This document shows positions 1-12,100 of a DNA stretch of 64,000 nucleotides, one piece after another. Where the stretch lies: positions 26,680,001 through 26,744,000 of the forward strand of contig NC_089981.1 in NCBI RefSeq assembly GCF_036417845.1. The letters run 5' to 3'. The stretch is from Apteryx mantelli. Its lineage: Eukaryota; Chordata; Aves; Apterygiformes; Apterygidae. The notes beneath the pieces are model-generated. The model saw nothing but the letters and a program-made list of their open reading frames with translations, searched no databases and was not told where the DNA came from. Both the position numbers and the translations under genes were made by a program. Every line of letters begins with the position of its first letter. Positions within the stretch are counted from its first letter, which is position 1.

Positions 1-3000
1 CGCTGGGTTTTATTTTCAAGTGGATAATGGTCTGAAATTTATTAAACAAATATTGACTTGAGAAATGCATTTAAAAAAAGATCCAGTGCACTTTCTGGAA
101 AAGTTTATTGTACTTTTTCAAATGCATTAAAGGTGAGATAAGAGGACAAGCTACAAAGGAACCTTTTACTCCAATATTTAATGAGTGTGGTTCATAAAGC
201 CCTCCTCTTTTAGAGCCTTTTCCTAGGAAAAAGCACATACTGAAAGAGGAGGACCCAATGTATGTCTAGACTTCTATATCTCTCAAATAAGTGTTAGTAC
301 AGAGTGGGTGAGGAGATAAAGAAAATAGCAATAGTATCTGTTTTAATCTAGTTGTTTTGGAGTTTAAAAAGGCTTTTTATTTTCTTGGAAGAATATTTGT
401 AAATGTTAATCAAAAGTAGGTTAGGGTTGTTAACCAGTTCAACACTATCAATGAGAAAGGGGGGGGTCTCCCCGCCCCCCCCCCCCCTTCTATCCATGTA
501 TATGTACATAGGTATTTTTCAGATGTCATGTTCTGTAGGCAGGCTCTCAAATCACTGCTGTGTTTGCATGCAGAATGGAATTCATGCTTGTGATTATGGT
601 TAACCATTTTCAGAAGCAATTAGACTTCCTTTCTAAGTTCCTTCTCAAATGGCCTAAGATTTCATTCCTATATGAGCTTTAGCGAGTGTTTGCTCTGAGT
701 CGTCTTCTGAAAATGAGGATAGCCAGTAACCTGGGACTTTCAATGTAAGGCTCATTACAGAAAAAGTTGATAGAGAAATAGGGAGATTATAGCAAAAAAG
801 CTTTATGCTAGAAAAATAAGAAATCCACAGCATATATTTCATGTATTAGAGTTTGTTGGGCTGATGTTGACTCTGCTTTAAGTGATTGATGATTGAGGAG
901 TGCAGGCTTGGTGTTGCTGTGGTCATTTCATTTAAAATTGATTTCTACAGCGTTAGGAGGACTTTGTAGGATTTCTGCAGCATGGATCACACCTAATGCT
1001 GAAATTCCACGCTTCTGGCATTAGCGTCGGGCATGCAGAGTAGCGGGAGCATGGCCTTGCTGAAATTCTATCACTCACCAGCCATTACATTTATCTAATC
1101 TCTTAGGATACTTTGATATCCAGAGCATAGATGGACATTCTGTCTCATGACGTAGTACAGACAGAAATAGAAAACACAAGAAGATTAAGCCCAACATAAA
1201 GATAGGACTTTCACATATAAGTCCTGAGTGGGTAGGAGAATGTGCCATGTCACATTTTACATATGGCCCAATCATTTATTCAGATTTTTGTAAGCTGCTT
1301 GTTATGATAGAGGTCTCAGCTTCTATTTTAAATGGCTATTTTCAGTAACAATGAATTTCTGAAGCTAGGAAAGTAGCCAAAGTTTGGGGGGAGGGGTAAA
1401 TTGCCAGGATTTTTTTAAAAGAAGAAAATTTACCTGGCAAATACATTAATGTCTTTTGTATGTGATTCAGTTAGGAGAAGGTTTTTAAAATATGTTCTTA
1501 CTAGGATATATGTTAAACCCTGGAACTGTTTAAACTGTACACTGTAGAAGTTCTAAAAATTCTGGTGCTTTAATGATCCCCTACAGCCTGAGCTCAGGAT
1601 TTTGCATCTCTCGGAAGGCTTTTACAATGACATGCCAGTAGATCTGCATATAGGGTGTTCAAATGCATTCGAAACCTACTTTGAATTGTAGCAGTATGTG
1701 TGTTAAATTGTTTTGTTTAGAAGTTTCATTTTTAAGTGTCCTTCTTGACAAATTTTTCACATTGTTTATTTGTCCCAAGCAAAGTGCTATAACTAGCCAT
1801 AAGCTACTGTCATTAAGTTGTATGATGGCCTTTTGGGACTCAAGATCCTTACTTGCATATTTAGTTCACTAGCTAACATATTACAGATATCTAATTAATC
1901 TAATCACTGTATTTCTTTATGTTGTAGTTTTTTGTCAATATAAATGTGAGGTATCCCAAATTCTTTGTACAGTTTTTACTGTGAAAAAGCTTGCACAACA
2001 GTAATACATAGCTGGAAATATTTCCTATGACTATAAAGTACAGTAAATTCTCTATTAGTCATACAACAGTTCTTAAAGTATTATCAGTTTATGAAGGTTA
2101 ATGGCATTGCAGTCTCTTTAGAAGCCTTATTGCCTTCAGTCAGAAAAATTATTTTTAATTGATCTTATATGTGTTAGGAATACTGGAAGTAAATTCATTT
2201 ATACGAATCTGACATTAATACAAACTGAGAAAATTGGAAGGCCTATCAACATCTTCAGTAAAGAAAACAGCTAAACTTCATGGAAGGACCATGGACACAA
2301 GTATGCGTTTGCATTTAGGAACACACCTTGCTACCAAATCAAGTCAATGAAGGAGGCTCTGACATTTCTGTAAGGGGTAGGAGATAACACTGGAGTTACC
2401 CAAACACTCCTTACTTTGATACTACCTTTTTAAATTTTTATTTCAGAAATTCACCCTGGCAATGTGAGTGCATTCAGAGCTGAAGATGCCAGGCCAAATC
2501 TTTATTTACAAGAGATGCTACTGCGGCTTGTTTTTAAATGTCTTTTCATTATTGACACACCAGACTTACTAATGGAAGTATCTGTTCATGCTTAGACCTG
2601 CTGGGACCAGGGCAAACCTCTTATCCTTGTTTGCTTGTGATCTTGCTGTTCTTCCCAAAGTCTTTGTTGACAGTTTTGTTCTTTTATGTGTTCTGGAGCA
2701 TTTTTGTTTCCTAAGGCTCCCATATTGTTTATAAAACTTCTAGGAGTCTAGGGAGTCAGCGGAAGAAATGTCAAGTGCTAGAAAATTAAGAGGCACCATT
2801 TTAGTATTTTAAAGAGAGGAGGAAAGGTCCCAGCTTCTAGAACACTTGAAAAACCTCAGTGTTATTTGGAATGAAAGATGAGTTGGATTTTAGTGTGCTG
2901 TTGTGTTGTATAGTAAAGGGATGGAGGAGTATTTCAATTTTTGTTTGTAAATGTTTCATAAATTTCAAACTTCAGGAGAAAGGAGCATTTGCTGTATTTT

Positions 3001-6000
3001 TATAGCTTATTAGAACTGCCCTTACTTACTGCATATTTTTCTTAGTATTGCCTTTTGTTAAGTATTTTCCTTGAAAACATGAATCTCTTCATGATTTTAA
3101 CCTGTTTAACTTTTTGTCCTTGTCTTGTCCTATTGATTTACTCTTGGGGTTTACTGTCCATTTCTCCTTCTGTGCATTATGGGAGAGAGACTGCTTTTCT
3201 CAGTCTATCCACATTAAGGCATCTGAATGCATGAATAGGTACCGATATTATTTTTTCTGTGTGGTGTGTATGGTGTATGTGTGTGCATGTGCTGTGTTTT
3301 AGGCTTTTTAGTATGCTGTAGTCATCCTAATAGCTACTGCTTTAATTTAAAAAAGAGTAGCCTCTGTGTCTACTAGTGGTGACAGCTACAGGACATGAGC
3401 ACAAATTTGCTTCCTTACCTCTTAGATGTACTACTAATAAATAACTGAAATATATTTGAATTTTCCTTTAACCAGCTTTATATGTTAAGAACTGCAGAAT
3501 ACCAGGTTTGTTGATAGTGGCACAACACCTCCATTATCTCTTCTGAAGCTATGAATGTTTCTGGCCATGATAGCTTCAGTCTCTCGGGGGAGAATGATGC
3601 AATATACTTTGCATTTTTATACCATTTTCACCTGCAGTCCCTTAGGCAATGCTTTTAGTTATGTTTATCATGCACCACTGAAAGAGAACATGAAAGGCAG
3701 ACTGATCATGTTGATACAGGTGAATTAGGACAGACAGCTGTTAAATCCATTTATTAATGTGATACTCTCCACAGTAGTTTTTCAAGAAGTATTTAACCAA
3801 TGAATGCTGGGACTCTGTTGCGTAATCCACAGGAGGGTATAATAATCTGCTTTGCTGTAGGAGTTGCTTCACTTCTGGATTATAGCATCTTCTTCTCTAG
3901 ACTCAAAGTGGTCTGTAGAGGAAGCCTGTAGTCATGAGGTCTACCTAAATCACTGATTTCCTTTACTTCTGGATTTGCCACTTTCGGTCTGTTCTTGTAC
4001 TGTATGTTAATCATAAATTTTAGTGAATTAAATCCTATTTGTTTTGAGCAAACCTAAACCTCAGTAGTGGTCTCAAGATGGCAAAAAAGTGTGTGTGGGG
4101 GGGGAACCCAAACCCAAAGAACTCGGTGAACCAGCTGGTCAGTCATATAAGAAAAAAGTCCTGTCTGATTCCTAAATACACAATTGATCAGACCTGCTTT
4201 TTCGTAAAGGTATGTCCTGTTTTCCTGTCTTAGGGTAGCTAACGGGGGGGGAAGGGAGAAGTCATCTTGTTTGCTCTTGTCGCCAATGGTGTGGGGAAGC
4301 AGAGACTCTTTGGAGCAGAGGCTAGTCTTGGGCTTCTGTACCCCCCCTCCTCATCCTCCTCTTCCTAGCTGGCTGTTGTGCTGCAGCCTGGTCCGCCTTC
4401 CCGCTGCAGGTGTGATGGCAGTCAGGGGGCTTACCTGGGGGAGACCATGTACCACCAGCATCGGAAGGAAACACGGCTTCCTTGCTTGAGATACGCATGT
4501 AAAGGGATGAAAGACCGCGTTTCACACATTTGTAAGGAGAGGCTGCAAAAGAGAGGGAGTAACTTTTCCTCAAAACTTAAAGCACTGTAATAGTAAGCAA
4601 ATTTTTGCTCTTCAGTATGGTTGTTCTGTATCTCTAACATTATGCCAATTTGGGAAATTCAGGTAAATAGCTGAAATTACATCACTTAGGGAGGCCTGCA
4701 CCAAATTCAATAGCCAAGGTGTTGTCAGAACTATTGCTGTGTTTCTGAAGTCATCTATGACTGTAGAGTGTTTTTCAATTTGGAATAATGAGGGGGAGAT
4801 GATTCCATCAAAATAAAAAGACTTGCCATTTAGGGAAGATACACAAAATATATTTGACCTTTAAAAGATGTAGCTTAATTAAAAAGTTGAGATATTTTTT
4901 CCTTTTTAAGAAAACAACAATGCTGTTGCAAGAATGTTTTGAGCCATTAGCTTTTGTTTCTGATAATAGTTTTAGATTTATTAAAAAAATAGATAAATAA
5001 AACAGTTTGAATTACTCAAGTCCTTAAAGTATTGCTGCAAGAGCTTTCAAGCTGAGTATATTGGCTTCAATTTTTTGAAAATCGATAAAGAAAGGAATCT
5101 CTTCCTATTAATTCTATTAGCAGTAGTGGACAACATCAAAAACACGTTTGTAAATTCACTTGTAGGAAATGTAGTCAAGTGTTTCAGGACTGGTATGACT
5201 TAATATATCCCTTATGTAAGAAGTGTGGATGAGATTTAAACTTAACTGCCATAGGATTCTGAAGACATTCCATATTGAACATGTTTATAATATCCTGTGC
5301 ATAATGACAGTAATATTTAGTTGTTTAAACATACTTAAAGGAATTTCCAAGTACCTCTAGTTTTCAGTGGAATTTCATGGAATATTTGGTGTGCACAGAT
5401 ATGTGTCTGTATCTTATGTGCTTTGATAATTCCAGCAGTATTACTAACTTTATCAGTAAATCTTGTAATTTTGCAGCTAATATAGATGTTTAAGTGCATG
5501 CTTTAACCAAAAGATCTTAACATGCAATATAATCATGTCTTAAATAAGCAGTTTAATTGCTTGAATTGGAAGATTTTTTCCATGTTTTGGCTGAATAAAT
5601 TTATGTATGAAATGAGCTGGGAAAATTGGCTCACTTATGCACATCTCAGTGAGAATTTCTTTGATTTGTTTTGTATGGTATTTACAGCAAATGAAACATC
5701 AGTTAAAAGAAAATGTAAAGCTGAAAATCCCTTCTGAGAAAAACAGAAGTACTGCACTGTTAGCTTAATAGTATGAAAAAGAAGTCAAGGAATTTAAGTA
5801 AAAATTAGAGTACTGTTATATTTGAGTTTGCTGCATTACAGCCAGTTGTAGTGTAGTAATTTTACCCTGAATTCAAGAAAACACTCTAAAAATCTATAAT
5901 ATTTTTAAAGGTATCGAGAAAAGCTGTAATAAATTTTCTGAGGAAAAAATGATAACGCTGCCTGATTTTTTTTTTCCTTTTTTCTTTTTTTTCGTCTATA

Positions 6001-6003
6001 CAG
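1..6003 (+). other. PLEKHA7: PLEKHA7 intron upstream of window exon 1 (3' part)
   Basis: AT-rich non-coding DNA ending in a T-rich tract and the acceptor ACAG at 6000-6003. I looked for the preceding PH-domain exon and for WW-domain exons and found no in-frame segment with splice borders, so they should lie further left. Contents: an opposed G8/C13 homopolymer pair at 459-487, a G-run near 4243-4251, and no recognisable transposon. A GC-richer patch around 4330-4600 is open in several frames, but none resembles a protein I know. Confidence 0.75.
459..487. repeat. Opposed homopolymers G8 and C4/C13
   Basis: G8 at 459-466, a 3-base spacer, then C-rich sequence with a C13 run at 475-487. The two arms can pair as a hairpin, and either strand could form G-quadruplex or i-motif structures. 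Homopolymer lengths may also be assembly-uncertain. Confidence 0.75.
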
Positions 6004-6182
6004 GCTGTTCACACAGGAATGAGGGCATATATTTATAATAAGAATTCTGTTATTGGCTCTCAGGCAGAGCATTCAGGGATGCGGACGTACTACTTCAGTG
6101 CAGATACGCAAGAGGATATGAATGGCTGGATCCGGGCTATGAATCAAGCTGCCCTTATGCAAACACGCTCTTCACTGAAAAG
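6004..6182 (+). CDS. PLEKHA7: PLEKHA7 window exon 1: C-terminal half of PH domain
   Basis: 179 bases, phase 0 in and phase 2 out. It encodes [16 protein letters not shown]...[36 protein letters not shown]. This is the last strands and C-terminal helix of a PH domain: the invariant Trp of the helix is in NGWIRAM, and the [11 protein letters not shown] strand/turn is typical of the PLEKHA4-7 group. The acceptor is a T-rich tract plus CAG. The donor is AG|GCAAGT, a GC rather than GT donor with an otherwise near-consensus sequence. The split Arg codon (AG + A) is completed by the next exon. Confidence 0.95.
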
Positions 6183-9100
6183 GCAAGTTCAGTATACCAA
6201 CTCTTAATTAAAAAAAGCTTGTCAAAAACCAGAATGGTGGTGAATTGTAAAAGTGATATTTTTAAATGTGTACATGGAACGTACTCCCATTTTAAAGAAA
6301 TAATATCTTTTAATGTAGATTCTGCAACTATTTATTCTGTTGCAGATTAGTCAATTGACACAAGCTAACCAATAAAATCCAGTGCTTGATCTTTGTATCC
6401 ATGTAGAAATTTTGTGCCAACATGGTGACATTTGATGATATGGATTTCTTTTTTTGTTCCTTTTTTTTAAGGGAATTTCAGTTAAACCGTTGCAATTTTT
6501 GTGAGCATATTCATATACCTGCAACAGCCAAATGGCGGACATAGGGAAGATAGGTAAAAGGGAAAAGACAGAGTGGTGATTGTTTCAAATGAGGGTTTAG
6601 AACTAGGATTAAAATGGTGGTAAGAGGGAAAAGAATGTTAAAGATGGGCAGATAGTAAGTGCTTAGGTTTATGTTTATTAACTCTTTTATGCAGGTATTA
6701 ACTGCTAATTTTTGGCTTGCTGGCCTGCCTTTAGTACCTGTAAGAGTTCTATGTTTTTCTCTAAGTAGAAGAAAGCACTGCTATAAAAGAAGGATGTCTA
6801 TCAGTATTACTTAGCTCTAGAGGCGAACAAATTCAGCTGTGTCTTTATGTGCTTCCAATTTGTTCTTTTCCTTAAAATTGATTTAACCTTCTTCATGTTT
6901 TCACTTTGGGAATATATATTTTTTTCATACTACCCATTGTGAAGGAAGACGCTGTACTGTGAGGAAACCCTACTTTTAACCTGGGGCTCTGAGAATTAAA
7001 ATGCCATGATGCAGTTTCTCAGTGTACCTTGCACTAGTGCTTGCTTCTGGCAAATCTGTAGTATAACACAAGCAAAGGATCAACATCAGTTCCAGAGCTT
7101 TGCATTTTCTTGTCCTAAATAATTCTCGAAGCTGTTATACTTGTCTGATTTTGTATTAAGAGTCTTCTTTTGGTTTTAATTTCAATTGCAAATAACATTT
7201 AATCCTGTATGTATGTTTCTTTATGTCCTTTTTAAGGATAGAAGTAATTGAAAGAAAAATCAGGGAGGCCTAGTGTATTATTAAGTATTAATCCAGTATC
7301 CTTAATCCAAGGAGACTATTCATTTTGAGACACTAAAATAGATTGAAGTGAAAACAATTCTTTCATGGAACTTGCTCAGAATTTACCTTCCTTAAAGTGT
7401 TAAAGAAGCTGAACTTAGTTTCAGGAAAGATGAGTTGCTACTTGGAGATCAGTGATACTCTATTAACTTGTCAGAGGAAAAAATGTTGTAGAGAAACTTA
7501 TGACTATAAGGAGACAAGGAAGTTGCAAGTGAAGCTGATTACTTTTCAAAAGCAATGTTAAAACTTGTGGTACCCTTAGACATTTTATAGTGTGTTGTAA
7601 GTTTAAACTACTATCAAAAGAATTCTATAGAATTTTTGAAAGATTTAGAAGATAAGGCAAATAATTAAACTAGTGTGCATGGCCACGTGTTTGGAGTGAG
7701 CGCTGCTGCGTGGGTGCTTTTTTGTAGGAATACCCCCCAAATAAGAGATTCCTGGGTCAATGATAGTATTGTTCTGTCCCCTTGGCCAGAAATGACCAAT
7801 CCCTAAGGCATCTACAGAAGCCTGAAGGGCTTTTTTGACTTTGAGATGAACAGTTGGCAGGGTTTTTTGTTTTGTTGGCTTTTAATACTTCCCAGGATAG
7901 GAAGGTCTGTCTTCTGTATAGTTGTTTATAAACAGCATTACACAAGTTGAACACTTCTGTTGTACAAAATTAGTATTTTTGGTTTATTTTTACAGATGCA
8001 TATGAAAGATTGCTGTTTCCTTGATAGCACGATAAAGACAACTTTTGTCTAATTGGATAACAACTGAGTTTTACTGAGCACATCTATCTTAACATACCTC
8101 TATCAAACTTATCACAGCCTGGAAAGGTTGCTTTTGTGTGTGATCCTTTTTAAAATATTAACAAGACCACATCAACTTTTCACAATTAAGCGTGTTCATT
8201 ACCAGCACCTATTTTCTTTTCAGAGAAACTGAAAAAGTGGATCAGCAAGCTGTTCCCCAAGCCAATCATGTGGATGCCTGCAAAGAGCTTGTGAAGGCAG
8301 AGATTACAGATTTAAAAGAAAGTTATCAAAAATCAGCAGAAACATTTGGATACAATAAGCGTGAAGAGATAAGAAGAGAAAAAGAGGAGGAGGAGCGTTA
8401 TATGCACAGAAAAGAAACTCTGGAAGCTAAGAAAGGAAAGGCCAAGCATGCATTAACAGAAGCTGATTCATTATTTCCAGATTTAACGAGTGCACCTCGG
8501 TCCCAAGTAGCTCAGCCTCAGCCAGTTGAGAAGAGTGGAACGCTTCCGAGCTCATTAAATGTGAGCGCTGGTCTAGTGGAGCAGAATGGTACCAGCTCAT
8601 ATAAAAGAGGGTTTGTTCCCAGAACAAATCCAGATAAACAGATTCAAAGAAAAAGTAACATGGCTCAAGTGGAGCACTGGGTAAAAGTCCAAAAAGGAGA
8701 TACAAAGAGGTTAGTAACAGGCCAATCTTTAAATAGACTACCGAATAGAATGTCCTTAAACTAAAGGAAAATATTTATTTGTAACATGCTTAGTGCAAAT
8801 CACAGTGATATTTTGCAGAGACAATATGTAACAAGACTAACTTTCTCCTCCTCCAGTGCGGAATGGTATTTTTAGATGCTTACTTTATGGGAAAGTCAAT
8901 ATGAAATAGACTAATCAAATTCCTTTAATGTTGTCACCAATTTGCAAATATAAAAGCTCAGATTAGTGGAGTTTTTAACTTTTTTAATCATTGTGAATAC
9001 TTGAAACTTCTCTAAAATTTACTAAAATTGAAGAGTCAGAAAGTGAAGTGTGCCTCTCAGTTATTCATGAAACAAACAACTACACCATGTGAAGTATAGC

Positions 9101-12100
9101 TACTCATTTGTTTTCCACTTCGAAGTATAAAATAAAAAATGCTGATTCTTTTTACTCTTTTTTTCTTTTTTCCCCATTCCCCTTTCCATCATGCCCATTC
9201 ACTTCTGCATATCAGATCACTGTATTCAGTCACCTGTATATATCGCATCTTGAAAGGTCTCTGTCTATTCGGATAGCTAATGAAGAAGTCCTAAGATATT
9301 CCTGTGGTTTCCAGGATTCTCTTTTCCCTTTTCAAACTCTGTAAATTACATAAAGTACAGTATACCAAGAGATGGAATGCACAGTGGAACTGTGGTTTTA
9401 AAATCTTGCAGTTGCTTTCCTTTCAAAGTATACAATCGGATTATACACCAGTTGCAAAAAATGAAGTGATGGATATATGCTTCTGTTCAGGATCTCACCT
9501 TGTGTCTAGTGACAGGAAAGAGTTGGGCTCTGTGCTGCATGTGAGGAGTTTTCAAACATGAGTAACTTAGAGAATTAGTACCATATGTGTTAGTTAAAAT
9601 CTAATTACAATATAGAGCAATAGGAGACATGAACATGTGGTTTTGTAGCAGAGAGAACGTGTAGTGGACTTTTTGTAAAGGCTTACTGAAACTAACGTTT
9701 CTCATTCTGGATCCAGTAAGAAATTTAAGACTAGCTAATTCTGTTTGAAAGTCCATTTTTCTACTCTTTCTTATCAATAGAAGTACCCTTAAAGAAGCTT
9801 CTATGCTTTTCAATAATATTAAATGTTCTTTTAGAATGCCAGGGCCAGTTTATATATGTATTTTTTTTATTGGAGATCTGTCAATGCTTGCTGCAAGAGT
9901 GTAACTTTAATAAAAGAAGTATTTGGTGCATTAGCTCAAGAAGCTTTCTTTTTTCTTTTTCTTTTTTTTTTTTTTGAATGGACAGATATATCATTCTAAA
10001 ATAATATTAAACTACAATTTAACAAGGGCTTAAGAAAACTTATGTTGAGATTTTTTTTTTCCACATCAAAAACATAGGCAGTGCAGAGGCTTGACTGGTA
10101 TCAAAGTGTGTGCTGCTTTCTTCCTAATTGTTCTTTCCACTAAGTCAGCGTTAGGCATGTTTCACGCGTAGTGTTGAGACAGTGCTGTTGCAGGGGCTAC
10201 CTTTCGTTCCAGATAAAAACAGCTACCTAACTGGAGCTGTTAAGTGTTCAGTGAAACTTTGCAAGAGTTAACTGTAGTGATGTCATAAAATCTGACTTGA
10301 CAGGTATTTTTGTAGTTTTCTTTCTACTGAAAGAGCTTTCTTTGTATTCTAGTTTTGCTCAGTTGATCTTTCCCTGTCTTTCCCTGAAAAATGCCATTAT
10401 GTTCTCTGTATCCAGAATAAATTCCATGTTACCTTCCCAAAGATTAATGGCTTGGTCTTTTATGCCATCTTCTCACAATCTGCAAAATTTGTTGCAGTGC
10501 ACTTCACTGATGGATAGAAGTGGTGTGATAGTTGGCAGATGTGTTCTTGATTTCGGGGCATAGTATATAGATATATAGGATGTGGTATGAATGGGCCACT
10601 TAATTTCTTATTGCTCCACCTAACGTGTTCTAGATCCTACGAGTTTCTTCATTTACAGACTTTATAATTTTTGAACATAAGTGCAGAGTTGTTTCCTTGC
10701 TCAGGTTTATAAATATGCAGCGCTTACCAACGAATTGAATGTGAAAACAGCTCCTTCAGTTAGAGGAGTCCACACAAATACAGCATTCATTTGTATAATT
10801 ATTTGCAGTGATAGCACTTTTTATATAGATACTTGAATCTTTCAAATAGGTATTTTACTTTCCTGTTCTATAAGGCACTCAGAACTGCTTGTTAACTAAT
10901 AAATGTTAGCTGCCAGTCACTTAGGCTGAGATTCATCTCACTTAGACAATTAGCTGTTAGATGTGCTGCAGTCATGTCCAAGCTAATCATCTGAACTCCC
11001 TCTCTTCTGAATGGAGGGAAATAGTTACTTTGATAAGGTTTGGGTCAGCCTTTGAGAGAAATCTAGAGAATTGGAAGGAGGTTTGGAAGGAGGCTTTTGG
11101 GAGATAGGTGATTTTAATTTTAAGTAATTAAAGGTCAGGACCATCAACCACCAACTGTCCTGAAGTTATTCTCTAGTCTTTGATCTGATTTCAGGGCCTG
11201 GATAGACATAGTGAATGCATAATTGTAAATGAATCTGATATTTCTTGGCAATTTATTTGCTCTTTTTTAAAATTCTGATAAATATAATCTTAGTATTTCC
11301 CAATTAAATGCAGTCATATTGAGGAATTTCCTTTCCTTGTAAGTGCAGTGTTAAATAATTTTTCTTGTTGTGCAAAACTTTCCACTCCTTCATGAGTTGA
11401 TTAAGGAGGAAGCATTACTTGTCTTTGTTAGCTTCTGTGCATTCCCAGGAATGGGCATCATGTTTCTAGTAGCTGTCTTGGTTTTCTTTGGAACGTTTAT
11501 CTTCCCTTTCTGTAATACCTTCTGTGTAGTTGCTTCCCACTGCAAATCCTGAATACTTTCCATGGCAAATATCTCATATAATTTAACCTCAGGCCGTTTT
11601 TTCATTCTCCAATGTCTGCTTTCCTTTTCATATATCCTCTATATCTCATCATTCAAGAGAGGAAGATTTTCAACAACATCTGCTTTTGTTCATGTTACTC
11701 TTGATCTGTGAGGAACAACAATTGTCCATGGTCCATTCTGAACTGATTTGAGCGTCATTCAGGACACTGTTCCTTCCCAGTATGTTGCCTTGGTGCCTAT
11801 TTTTACATAACACAAATTCTTTTCAAGGGTGAAACCTTGTGTGATAGGAGATGCTACCTGCACAAAGACTTGGCTGCAGGCCTCAAAGTTTTTAGCTGGG
11901 TTTCTCCCCACTTCACATACTGAGAAATAACAACCGGCTGCTATCTAGATAATCGTTTCTAAGGTTCAGCTTTGAATGTGTCTTTCCCTTTGCAATTTAA
12001 CATATTTGCAATTTTGTTCTTTTTTGCAGCATTTCATTTTTTTCCTGCTTTCCTTTTTTGACCTAATTGACTAACAGTTATGCCCCTCCCTTCTTATTTG

